A stretch of 64,000 nucleotides of DNA, taken from Trichoplax adhaerens. Taxonomy: Eukaryota; Placozoa; Uniplacotomia; Trichoplacea; Trichoplacidae. The position numbers and the translations under genes were made by a program. Position 1 is the first letter of the stretch. Each line of letters begins with the position of its first letter. Where the stretch lies: NCBI RefSeq assembly GCF_000150275.1, contig NW_002060978.1, forward strand, positions 62,001 through 126,000. Direction: 5' to 3'. This document shows, one piece after another, positions 1 through 12,800 of the stretch. The notes beneath the pieces were generated by a model. It was not told where the DNA came from, did no database searches, and saw nothing but the letters and a program-made list of their open reading frames with translations.

Positions 1-471
1 AGGCAGTTGACTATATTATAAGTAATTTTTGTGTTTTGCGCAATATAAACATAAATTTTTAGTAAGAGCATTTGCACATTACCATAAATACAAAATGTAG
101 ATATAGTCTGGTCTATATACGGGTATTTACCACGATAAAAGAGTAAAGTTACTCTGACTATCTACGATTATTTTTGCGAAATATAAAATGATATTATTAT
201 AAGTGTGTTTACTTGTCTTATCAGATAGCTAGTGTAGTTTATTCTAAGAATGAATATTTTGCAAATATATATGAATAAAGTCTCATTTCGGATACGCTTA
301 CTTGCCTTGAGAAATACTTGATGTAATCTGCGGGTATTTTTTGTCAAACATGAATACGACTCTTGAGTTGGAATATTAATTTGTCACGGCAAATACAATA
401 TAAGCCGAATAGTCTAGCCTATCGATCAGCATTTGCAGTAATTAAAAATCATCTTTCTCGTCGAATTCTAG
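1..471 (+). other. intron sequence of the 5'-truncated gene A
   Basis: AT-rich sequence upstream of the first recognisable exon of gene A. By comparison with copies B and C it should be the intron between the 237-nt exon 8 and the 522-nt exon 9. I see no trace of exon 8 here, so exons 1-8 of copy A must lie to the left of the window. The acceptor AG is at 470-471. Confidence 0.7.
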
Positions 472-3400
472 ACCATGAACCTCCACAAATGATCGTGCCT
501 GCATCTATTAACGTAACGGTTGGCTCTACGGTTTCTTTTACTGTTACTGCTTCAAGCAATAATGGATATAGCATCAATTTTACGATATCAGGTCTGCTAC
601 CTACTGGAATAACATTCTCTAATGGTAGCAGCAATGGTAGCTTTGTCTGGAATGCTACATCAGCCAGTCCAGTATCCCTAACATTTATCGCTACTGATAG
701 CAGAGGTAGGTCCTCCTCCGTAACACCAATTGTCAATATGTGCAATTGTACGAGCAATGGCCAATGTATGTTTAATGCTGCCGTTGGAGAAGCGTTTGCT
801 GTGGTTCCGTGCAAGTGTTCTGCAGGATATACTGGTCTTCGATGCGAGAACAATATTGATGCATGCCTAGCTAATCCAGATGCATGCTATCCAGGAGTAA
901 AATGTACAGATCAACCCCCTCCAGCTGGAATAAATGGCTTTACTTGCAGTCCATGTCCTGCAGGGCTTACCGGGAATGGAAGTACATGTACAGGTAAGCC
1001 ATGGTTTACAATAATCGTTACCAATTAACGAGATAGTTGTTAGGAATCGTTTTAGTAACGTAGAAATTGTAGCAGGATAGAGTTAGTATAAATGAGAAAG
1101 GGTAATGAGAATGATCTTTATGAGCAAACCTGCTGCTGAAAATACAAGAGTGTTGAGGAACTGTAATTCATTAAACTTAGGAGAATTTTTAGTGATACAG
1201 CTCATAAATGACTTATTGCAGACATTAATGAATGCCTGCGATCTCAGCATAAATGTAATCAAACTTGTGTCAACCTGGTTGGCTCTTATCGTTGTCAATG
1301 TCGATCTGGATATCGCTTAAATGCTGATGGCAAGGGGTGTCAAGGTAATGCTTCGATTCTGCCTTTAATTTGATTAATTTGAAATCGTTTCTCTATTCTA
1401 TCAAGTAAAAAAGACGATAAACAATAGATTTCTGAATTAAAGTTAATTAATTTATGTGTGTAAATCATATCTTAAGATATAAATGAATGCATTGGACTAA
1501 ATAACTGTCAGCAAACATGCATTAATCAGCCAGGTGGTTTTCGGTGTTCTTGCTTCGCCAATTTTATCCTTAATGTTGATGGTCGGACTTGCAGAGGTTA
1601 TATTAGTTTTCTCTCTTTGATAGTTCTTACTCTTAATAGATATTATGTTATATTGCTACATATGGTAGATTTGAAAACTCAATTACTTTTTGCACGTATT
1701 CCAAATAGCAAATAATTCTTGCCCTCAACCGAATGTATGTGGAAATAACCTTTGCCATCTAGAAGGCACTGCTGAAATTTGTACTTGCAAAAAAGGCTAT
1801 CGATTAACTGGTCCTAATACCTGTATAGGTTAGTTTGCTACAACATCAATGCGGTAATGATGAGATTGAAATTTTTCAACTATGAGTTCTATAGGCTAAT
1901 TTTCTTGTCCGGAAATGATACAGATATCAACGAATGTTTGGCTAACAACGGTGGCTGTTCTCAACTGTGTGACAATACCGTCGGAAGTTTTCGTTGCATG
2001 TGTAGAAAAGGGTATTTACTGGATTCTACTGAATTCTGTAGAGGTAAGAACACCTATTTATGATAAATGGTGCATTACCTACGGAAATTGAAAGGAATGT
2101 TAGCCACATTACTTGTAGGATCTTGTTTATCATGACGAATATTAGATTTGTTAACCCGAAAGAAGTACTTCATTCTGATAAATATGCAGTTTTCCAATAT
2201 TATTTCTATGTCACTATATTAATTTCCATCTTATTCTTTCTACTATTAAGATATTGATGAATGCTCTAGAAGTGATGATTTATGCCAGCCAACACAAATT
2301 TGCCGAAATACACCATCAAATTATTACTGTATTTGTCGTCCTGGGCTAGTATTCATGAATGGAAGATGCCAACTACGTAAGATTGTAGAACAAATGCTGA
2401 TGGAGAACATTGATTTATCTACCATTAGTTCCAAACATACAGCTATTTTCAAGTGTAATTACTTAGGATGTGGTTCTTTGGTCTTTTTCTGATTTATAAC
2501 TATCTTTTTGGTTGTTTAGCTCCGTCCAATTATGTTCCACCAACTCAACCTCCACCGAATGCCGATCAGACCCAGAATTCCGTTCAAGCTCTATTTCAGT
2601 ATGGTAGTGCAACACAGGTTGATCATTCGTCCAAATACAACTGGCATCTTCATTCTGTAATCTGATTACATCGATTTTATTGCATATTCTTATCTTATCT
2701 TTTCCTATTTTTTATTTATTTGGGTTATGATTGCAGTGGAATATGAATACCAATAATGCATTTAAAGCAGCTTTAGCTGTGATTGTAACCAATTACTGTG
2801 CCAGTCAAAGTCAGAATTGCATGATCCAGAATCGAAGGTATAGTCTAAATTTTGAAACTCGTAGAGAAGATGTCAATCCGGAACAGAGTTACGAGCAGCA
2901 CTAATAGCACCATGATTTATGCTTAGCGACAGTTATTTTAATTGGAGTTGTTTTTTCGGATTTTCCTGTTATAGCTCCATTTTTACGCAAGGTGACATCC
3001 AAATCCAGCCAGGCTATCCTAAAGCCAATGGGTATATTATACCATTTTGCAGCTACATTTTAAATTCTTTCATGACTCGTAAAATACATCTAACCAATTA
3101 TCACTAATGCTATATGATATTAGCAATAATAACCTCGTCATCTTCTACGTCAACCTACCGCCAAGTGCTCAATCAGTTGGAGCTTCCAAAGTTGTTCCTT
3201 CAACTGTTCTTGTTAATATTGTAAGAAATAATTCGATCCATATGGCAGCTGCGGTTGGTGCTCTACGAGTCACTACTATTTCACAAGTTGCAACATCGCA
3301 ACCTACTATGGCTACAACATTATCTACGGTATCTTCGAGAGATAATTTGATAATTGGCTTAACGTTAGGTATTGGTGGTGGTGTGGTGTTATTATTATTT

Positions 3401-5212
3401 GCATTTGCTGGGTAAGATTCTAATATACTCAAAGCTTCGATATTACTAGGTTTTACGATTTTAGATTATGATTGCTATATGGAGTCAAAGACTTGTAATG
3501 TATTTTTTATTAATTATGTCAAAAGTTTTTACACATACTAGCTCACATAGCCAATTGCAGATTGCTGCATGATCACTATGTATTTACCTGTACTCATAAA
3601 ATATTAGTGAGGAGAGTTATCAAGTGAGATTTCAAGTAAGTCTTCCATTTTTCTCTCCTACTAGTCCCTGTAATCTTGAGCTCACTGTCCATATTTGTTT
3701 ATATGATATTTTATGCGGAGTGCAATTTGATCGCCGACGATTTGCATGTACTGCTGCAAGATTCGCTAGAATAGATGTTATGTGTGACTTTAATGGGGTT
3801 TTAATAGGGTGCCAAGTGAGATTTCAATTCAGTCTCCCATTTTTACTCCTACTAACCCATGTATCGTAGGTTTATTGCCAATATTTGATTTTATGATGTC
3901 TTAAGCGGATTGCCATCGATTTGCTTAGACAGCTTCAAGACTAGCTAAGAATATTTAGAATAGATCAAGGTGGTCTTTACCAGATCTAGCAGTTATAACT
4001 CCTGTTCGCACACACTTTTGCGCTATCATAGATTACCATTACTTCACGATAGTCTTCAATATATTTCATGGGATATTAATGAGATGCCATTCTATATTTT
4101 TATATAATAGCTTTCCATCCTAAAATTTATCAGGTTTTAATGGAAAAGTCTTATCACGAATTGCGCTTGCTCACATGAAATTTATTATGATAAATGATTT
4201 ATTACGCTAAAATGTTCAAGTATAGCTTTAATTAAGTCTAACAACTTTACTCATACTGGCCAACATAATTTTGATCCTGCTTGCTGCATGATAGTAATAA
4301 ACTTTTTGCATATGCTGGTGAATGGTAAAGATATCAAATAAGTTTTTAATAATAGCTGAGTGTTATAAATCTTACTTATGTTAACTCGTACTGTTGGATC
4401 TATATGCATTGATGGAAAATCAATTGATATTAATATCTACTTATCTCATAGATTGGTTTTAATAGTATCATAGAATTCTCACCCATATTATCTGATAACA
4501 TTAGATTTCCTTGCATTGATGTTCAATTAGTAAAGATAGAATGATAGACAGTATAATAAGCGTGGTTTTAGTAGTATCATAAAGCTATTGCTCATACGAC
4601 TTCATAACTTTAGATTTCCTTGTACTGATATCCGATTAGTAAAGATAGAATGATAAATAATATTGGGTATGGTTGTAACAGCATCTTACAGTACTCACCT
4701 TCAGTATACTAGACTGATAACCTTAAATTTTCTTGTACTGTATATCCGATTAGTCATGATATGTTTGATGTTATATCAGATGGTTTTAATAAGCCCACAT
4801 TATCTATACTGCTGCTAGATCGCTATAAATATATATGCAAAAGCTTAATAGATGATTGATTTCATGTCTAGCTTAATCAAGACTTAAAATGGCTTTTTCA
4901 AACCAAATTATAAGATTTGGGATTATGATTACTGTTTATTGTTATAGGTTTACGATGTATCGTTTGGATGGAATTAGTTTATAGTTGTACTGGTCTAGAC
5001 AAGCTGACATTATAATTCCAATTATTATACTGTTACATAGCTGAATCTATTTTGTCATTGCAACGCAATCAAGAGCCTTATTTAAATCTATTTGGTATTA
5101 CGCTTGTAGATATTACTTTAGGAAAGGTAAAAGGCCTGACGCGGCAGAAGGTCGAAAATCCAAGCTGTATTGCGAGAAAGCGAGAGAATTAACCAAACTA
5201 AATGACTTGTAA
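472..5212 (+). CDS. MUC4-like membrane glycoprotein, copy A (5' end outside window)
   Basis: C-terminal half of a modular cell-surface glycoprotein. Exons: 472-993, 1222-1344, 1477-1596, 1709-1828, 1924-2043, 2251-2376, 2520-2617, 2737-2837, 2975-3031, 3124-3411, 5110-5212, joined in one frame (592 codons plus stop). The first exon holds an Ig/cadherin-like segment followed by an EGF-like cysteine cluster (MCNC...CKC..GYTG..CE). Five EGF modules follow, several starting DINEC or DIDEC as in calcium-binding EGF. Then come a Pro-rich linker, a juxtamembrane module that may be SEA-like, a Thr/Ser stalk, a Gly-rich transmembrane helix ([19 protein letters not shown]) and a basic tail ending KLNDL. 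Most introns are phase 1, which permits module shuffling. Exon lengths match copies B and C almost exactly. The last intron (3412-5109) is long and repeat-filled. Adhesion or surface-coat role is inferred from domains only. Confidence 0.85.
3617..3985. repeat. two-copy degenerate direct repeat in gene A last intron
   Basis: Two units of about 190 bp, starting near 3621 and 3812. Both begin with AAGTGAGATTTCAA followed by a TCTCC..TTTT..CTCCTACTA block, and both carry a CGATTTGC segment in their second half. The similarity is obvious by eye but degenerate. No coding potential was recognised. Confidence 0.6.
4453..4800. repeat. tandem array, unit about 109 bp, in gene A last intron
   Basis: At least three and probably four units begin near 4453, 4562, 4670 and 4780. 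Shared blocks are TGGTTTTAATAGTATCAT, then TTAGATTTCCTTG, then ATCCGATTAGTAAAGATAG. The last unit is truncated. Spacing is regular while the sequence has drifted, as expected of an old tandem array. Confidence 0.65.
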
Positions 5213-5380
5213 TTTTGCTTGTCAACTTTCATGTCGTCAGGGGTAACCTATTTTATTACTATCGTCTTTACATTTGTAGAAGTAGTTTACCAATCGTTTG
5301 GCCTTTATTCAACATAGGATTTTATTTTTAGGCCACTATTTTATCAATATTGTTTTATTTTGATTACGTTACGTAAAATA

Positions 5381-5500
5381 TTATACAGAAATCCAATTTC
5401 TTACGGCAGATTCTTGCGTATAGGAATTTTTAATTACTTTGTTTATGATGCAGTCTACGGCTTGAAAATTGGATGCAAGTACTACAGCGGCATTTGGTAG
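5381..5500. other. conserved post-gene element, copy 1 (after gene A)
   Basis: First of three copies of a roughly 115-bp element that sits about 200 bp beyond the stop codon of each MUC4-like gene (other copies at 14533-14652 and 28503-28601). The core GATGCAGTCTACGGCTTGAA is identical in all three, although flanking introns and intergenic DNA do not align. Plus-strand reading: acceptor-like CAG at 5407-5409, open frame 5410-5500 ending TAG. Minus-strand reading: acceptor AG just above 5481, open frame 5481 down to a TAA at 5381-5383. It could be an alternative last exon, an antisense exon or a functional RNA. Confidence 0.6.
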
Positions 5501-6836
5501 TCCGTTAGAATTAGAAGTCTATGATTACAAATTATTTTAAATATTTGAAATGAATTTTTGCTATGTTTATCTCCATGATGCTTGATGATTCAGAATTAGA
5601 CGCTGTAAGGATTATCAAAACTAGGATGATATTGCTTAACTCTAGTTCTTCAAGGTGTATCATGATTGCTATTCCAACCGCATTTATTTAATCATCAGCA
5701 ATCAATTCATCTATGGCAGCCTTGAAATTCATTTTCTAACTGCCCGTACTGTACGTTCATTTACTTGAAATGACTGCATCATTTTACTCTTGCTGTATTC
5801 TACAATAATCGTTAAAGGAATAAAAAGGTGTGATTTAAAATATCAAACTTTATGTGCTTGAAGTAAATAAGTGTCTGTGACTTATTTGCCTAACGAGTAA
5901 AGCAGGAAAAAATTTACTATATAAGCAACAAAGATGCTCAGTACTGTGGCCGTAAAAAGAGAATGATCAGGGTTACTTTACTTTGTCATGCCAATTAGCA
6001 TATAAACTATTTTGATGAACTAATTACACATCAACAACGTCAGTTATTGACAATCAAGTGATCCAATGCCGGTAATCCATAGGATGAAGAAGAGATGGCG
6101 AATACAATTTTAAATGCACAGTAGAAATAGAAGAGTTTCCTTTTTTTCGCTATTTTTTAACTTGCATCGCTCTGGGTTTCAATTAAAGTAAGTCGATCTA
6201 TTTTTATACAATTCGTCGAGCTGATATCATTATTTCCATGATTGTTGAAGAATTTTATTCCATGCAGAGACTAATAGGCGTGTTACGTCAAGAATTCTTC
6301 AGAATAAAGAAGTAAACTATTCCAAATTGAATACAAAAGCAAGCATCAACGAGTATGGTTACCAGAATGGCAACATCGATTGTTTACCAGTTATGTTCCC
6401 AATCTACATAAGAATAGCAGATCATGGTAACTGTTTGAATTGATTAGTTATTCTCTATCCTTTCTATGAATGCAGTAAAACTAAGTCTTTGTTGATTACA
6501 AGAATAGCCTAAGGCAGCAACTTTGGGTTGGGCACGGCATGACTAATGCATTGACGTCGATTCCACACCTAAGCCGCATTTTGTCGGCGGCGATCAAATT
6601 TACTCATCATTGGACGGCCTGTTTTCACTGTTGGGTGGTAACGGCGCCGACATTAACTAAATTTACTTGGTTAAAGCTCCCTGCTAAGGCAAATTAATTC
6701 GTTTGCTTTCCATCCTAATAAGAAGTCCGATCGAAACGATCCGTTGTATTATATTTAGATCCATCTTGATTGCCCATTAGATTTTCTAACCTTCATTTTT
6801 TTAGTGTTTGAACTTGATTAAAAGACAATCTTCACC
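5501..6836. promoter_or_regulatory. spacer between genes A and B, upstream region of gene B
   Basis: AT-rich spacer with no convincing exon. A locally GC-richer patch at about 6520-6665, with several CG dinucleotides and a CGGCGGCG stretch, lies 170-320 bp before the gene B start codon and is the best candidate for its promoter. No TATA box was recognised. Regulatory function is inference from position and composition. Confidence 0.35.
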
Positions 6837-9800
6837 ATGCTGAAATTGGCGGTTTTAGCCATCGTCTTGGGCTGTTTTACAACAGCACCGGTTTCTGCTC
6901 AAGAATCTATGTCACTCTTCCTTTTTAGTGACTCTGACGTCTTGATTACAGAATCTACCGCTGTGGTTGTTACATCTTCCATTACAACTGGTTTTGAAAG
7001 TACTATGAGTATGCAAACAACGATGATGTTTTCCTCCAGCATTGCACCACCAACTAATCCTACCTCTACCTTAACCCCGCAACCAACGCCAGCTAGCGGT
7101 AAGATCGACGTTAGAAAAAATTTGTAGGCCAGATATTAATGATAAACTGTCTAGAGATGGTCTGCGATGCGAAAAAAAATTACTATAATCCTTTGCTATA
7201 ATTAATCTGTTGGACTATAATGGAATGGCGGCGGGGTAATGCGATCCTTGCTCTGAGAAAAACACCGGCATAGAATTAAAATACTCTGAAATATATGAAA
7301 TAGGAAGATTGCTATCTTTTTCAACCAGATACCATTATTCATTTAATAAGATTTCTTGCAATTTCGATAAACTGTAGATGATAAAGTTTGTAACTTCATT
7401 TTTTTTAACTGAAAGCAACAGTAATAAATGATAAAATTTAATACTATCAGCTACCTTCGATCAGATTTGATCGCTAACATTGAATTAAATCGAATAATTA
7501 GATAGTGGAAATTTACGTCCATTTTCCAAGAATATGGCTGTCCCATGCGGTGCTACTTGTCCAAGCGTAAATATACCACAATCCATTGGATTACCAATTT
7601 ACGGAAAGTTATACTACAAAGCTTACGTAAGTATCAATATCGTGTAAAAATTGATTTGAATTTTCTCCCCTTATCCTCAGAATCGACGAAGTGGATCGAT
7701 TTATGACTGAGAAAATGACTACAACTTCATATAAATTAATAGAACAAAGAAGGAAGATTATCATATGGGTGTACTTACGGGTAATAACAGTTATTGCTCT
7801 TACAGTAGAAACCGGGTTAGACTAGTGGCAGTAGTGTAATGATTACTTGATCAACTATCTGAAAGCCCTTAGACAACCCCTAATCGAATACTCGTGAAAA
7901 TTAATCCTACACAGGCAACCATCCTATAGATCATTGATTCCAGGAGAGTACCGTTAATAGCACCAATATTGATGGAAAAATTTAATTTTAAATCTTTAAG
8001 CTTACTGTAAAGAGGCCGTTAGACACAGCTAGACCGTCCGGAAGAAAGTAAAAGACGGCTTAAATGATGATCTATTATAATTATACTACGTTAGACACAC
8101 TCATTTCCATTCTCTTTATTCGATTCGTGATCCTTCCTGCCATAGTATCCTACGCAGATAAATCTTTAATTCATATTACCGGTATCCGATTTTAGATTTG
8201 TGGCAATGGCATGGTTACTTTCAACCGAAATTCTTGGATTAAATACCCTGTGCCGTTTGGTAGCTCTGCTGCTATTAGAGGATTGACAGCTATCTCACCA
8301 TTTTGGTGTTTAGCTTCATCTCAACAGCCCAATTGTACTGGTACTTATTACGAAACACTTAGAATGGATTTATTAACCACATACAGCAACGAGATCCGAA
8401 CTGGATTTCAGAAGCCTAATTTTAATGCAACTTGGGGATTACAAGTTACTTGGGAAAACATCTTAGCCGATGGTGCACAGCCCAATTCAACAATGGTAGG
8501 TATTAAAAAAATGATATTCCATAGGTATCATCAAAGATTTAGCAATTTATTATAACTATCTAGAGACCAATCTTAAGCTTCCTATTTCTCAATATATTCG
8601 CAGCAAAATTCCTTCCAATTGCAGTTATTAACCGATGGGATCTCGACTTATACACTCTTCCGTTATCCAAGAAATGGTATTATGTGGTCATTACCCGCTG
8701 ATAATAGCCTGCTAACCAATATAAGAGTTGGTCTACCTGTCGCCGGATGGAGTGCTGGTCGATCAATGCCTGCTCGATATCAAAGTATTAGTAAATCAGG
8801 AACACTCAGAATTTCGCAGGTTTTAACCGGCATGAAGACCAACACTGGCCAACGTGGCTACTGGAGATTTGCGTAAGTAATATTGCTATATTAACATATT
8901 CCACGAGTAATGAGTAGATATAAAGAAGATATAAAGATGTAGAAAAACTCATCTTTGAAAATTGTTCTTGCTGCTAGTAAATTAAATAATTGAATGTTGA
9001 TGATGACCGTAATATTGTTATTAATTGCTATCATTTTGACCTTTAGGCTTACTAATGCTACTCGAAGACTTAGCGAAGGTTCCTGCAGAGCATTCTTAGC
9101 TCAAGCAACACCAGTTGGCAATCCACTTCGATGTCCTTGTTCATTTGGACAAATTCTTTTTGATCGACGTTTCCAATTCGATGCTTCTATTGCTAATCAT
9201 ATCTGCTATCGAACAAGATTTATTCGCAATGGCCTTAGTCGACGATGCTGCTATCGATTAAGGAGGCCAGGATTTGGTGCTTACCAACGAGGACCGACTA
9301 ACATTAATGGAGGATTTGTGGCTCGATTTAGCCAAGGCCGATTAGATACTAGTGGGCATAGTTTCTGTTGTAATTCACAAACACCCATTGCTCTATGCCT
9401 TCAGTTCTACAGGCAGTATCCAAGTGGAAATTGTCGCCGTCCACCACGCCTATGTATGTTGCATCTTTCAAATTGATTTCATTTTACTCGTATAGCAATA
9501 ATTTCGATATACCTTACGAATCGATTTGTTAACTGACAGTGACTGTATTCATTTCTTTTTATTTTTCTTCCATTTAAACACAGCCTGGTTTTGGGGAGAT
9601 CCTCATTTCACTACTTTGGATTCTCTCACCTATACCTTTAATGGACTTGGCGATTTTACCTTGGTCCGCAATCGGACAGCGAGCGCAGTTCCATTCGAAT
9701 TTCAAAGTCGCTGCGTTGAAGTTTCCAACGGTGCTGGTGCAACAGTATTTAATGCTGTTGGTGGTTATGAAGGCAATAGTGGTATAATTGAATTTAAAGC

Positions 9801-12800
9801 GAATAATGTAACTAAACAAGTGGATGTCTACTATAACCGCACATTGCAGATGGTTGGAAATCAATCCGTCACTTTCGGTAATGGTGCAATATACGTTACC
9901 CTAAATGGAACAACCATCACTGCTGAATTTGAGTCAGGTCGGTGTAGGAAGTGTGAAAATCAGTATCGCAGTATTAGCTAAGTTAATGAATATCGTATAT
10001 ATTGCTTTTCGAAATCTATCGAATGGTCTGGTAGTCGATTATGATCTATTCGTATATTGCTTTCGAAAGCTTAGACGCAGAGGAGATGTTAATAAATAAA
10101 TAACTCAACAATTAATAAATTGATCATATTTTCGAATCACATAGGAACTGTAATACAGTCTAGCTTGCGCCCTGATAATATTCTGGATTCATCGATATCA
10201 TTATCGCGAGACTATTTTAACAACACTGAAGGACTGTTAGGTCTATGGGATGGAGTAGCATCCAATGACTTTACAAGTAGCTCAGGCGTACAACATAGCA
10301 TTGCTACTAAAACTCCTCAAGAAATACACGGAATTGGTCTTACGTGTAAGCTACTTACCTTAAATAAAATATATGCGATAACACTCATCATCATCTAACA
10401 TATCTGGAATATTAATATAATAGCAATTTGTCAACATCAATTCTATTCCATTTGCAATTTGTAGGGGCTGTATCTGCCAATCTAAGGCTGTTAGTCGGTA
10501 ATCCTCCGTCATCATTAGATTATCAGCCCGTCTTTACCAACAACGTAAACTTTAGCACACCAGAATTGCAAGGGAACGCAACGGATGTTTGCGGCTCAGA
10601 TCCAGCATGTTTATTTGATGTAGCAGTGACCAATTCTATTGGCGTAGGGAATCAATCCAAAATTGTTGGCCAGACTCTAACCAGAGAAAAGGAAGAATTA
10701 GGTAAGTTTCAATAGTAACTGTTGTATTACTAATATTCTGATACTTGTAGAATTACTCTATCACTTTGTTCCACCAAGAAATACCTTTGTAGTTTATAGC
10801 CGACTCATTACTATAGGTAAGACGGTGACTTTAACTTTGTTATCATTTATTTCTCTCCGCTATGCCTCAGACCATGAACCTCCTAGTATGATTGGACCAT
10901 CATCCATCAATGTCACTGTTGGCTCCAACGAATCTTTCGTCATAACTGCTACTAGCCCGAATGGATACAACATTAATTTTACCTTAACGGGCAATTTACC
11001 GAAGGGAATTAACTTTGTCAATGGAAGCGCTGTTGGTAGCTTTAGCTGGGATGTCTCGTCTGCTAATCCTGTTTCGCTAACTTTTATTGCAACTGATAGT
11101 AAAGGAAAGTCCAGTACTTTTACGCCAGTGGTTAATATGTGTAACTGTTCCATGAATGGCCAATGCATGTGGAATTCTGCAGTTGGAGAAGCGTTCGCTG
11201 CCGTTCCATGCCAATGTTCAGCTGGCTATACAGGATCACGATGTGAAAGCGATATTGATGGATGCGCCGCCAATGCTGATGCATGCTTTCCTGGAGTAAC
11301 TTGTACAGATAAACCAGCGTCAGCTGGATTACCTGGCTTTACTTGTGGTAGTTGTCCTGTAGGATTTTCAGGAAATGGAGTCAACTGTATAGGTTAGTGA
11401 AGATATTCTGCTTGAAAAATAATGCTAACAAAGGCAACATGATCGAATGAAATAATGAGCAAATGTTTATATATCCTTGTAGATATCAATGAATGCCAAG
11501 TATCCAATGGTAATTGCGGTAGTATTTGCGTTAATACTATTGGCTCATATCGATGTACATGTCCTAGCGGATATTATTTGGCCATGGATGGAAGAACGTG
11601 CCAAGGTTTAAAAGATTTAACAATCATGCTTGCTTTTCCTCATTCCCTATTAGATTTTAATACCGTTAGGCTAATATGAAACTTACTGATTGAATGCTAT
11701 TTATGTAGATATAAATGAGTGTAATTCGACCAATGACTGTCAGCAAATTTGTATCAATACTATGGGTGGCTATAATTGTTCATGCAATACCAACTTTGCG
11801 CTGAATCCTGATATGCGAACATGCAATGGTAAAGTTCTATGTAGATGTTGTGAAATAGTCCTACCTAATGTTATAATATGGCATGTATAAGTCACCAGAT
11901 GCAATATTATGAGATACAGTAGATTTAGTAAAATACTGCTGCAATATAGCGTGGGATACTCTCTAGCGTGCCTAGAACATTAATACTTTAGGAATCATCA
12001 TGTAATACTTGATATATTAATGTGGCTTATACAGAGGAATAGTACTGTAGTTATCATTGGAATTTCACCCATTAATAAAATCAATTTTTTTCAGCTACTG
12101 CTCCTTGTCCACAGCCAAATAGTTGTGGCATGCATTTCTGTCAAATGCAAGGTGGAAATCAAGTGTGTACTTGTAGGAAGGGATATAGGAAAGACATGAA
12201 TGGCAACTGTACTGGTAAGTAAACTAGTAAACCTGTGTCATACTTGTGACGATTATTGGTATAACAACTGTATGATCTATCAGAATATTACTAAAATTCT
12301 GCTATTTTTCTATCACTTAAAGATATCAACGAATGTTTAATAAATAATGGTGGTTGTTCGCAAAACTGTAATAATACCAATGGCGGCTACTTTTGCTCTT
12401 GTAGACAGGGATATCAGCTAGATACCGGCAAAAAAAATTGCATCGGTAATAATGATAAATTTGTTAATCTTACAGTTTTGCAAACGTAGCAATGACTTAC
12501 GTCCTAATAGCCTAAGTTTGCTGATTAAAATCTAAATCAACCTTTGAAATTTTCTAAAGATGTTGATGAATGTACCGCTGGTACTGATTCCTGCCAAGCA
12601 ACTGAGTTATGTCGAAATACCCCAACTTATTATTACTGTATCTGCCGACCTGGTCTTGTATTCATGGATGGAAAATGTGAAATAAGTACGTTGAAATAAT
12701 ACCGTCGTATTCGATATTCTAATAGACTAGGAATTGAGCATTCAAGATACAAAATATAAAAAATCACATTTTGATAAAGGCATAAGCTAACTGTATGATA

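Noticed and set aside
5585-5700. Short plus-strand open frame beginning MLDDSELDAV between genes A and B
   Set aside because: Under 40 codons, not found near the other two copies of the post-gene element, no splice or promoter support.
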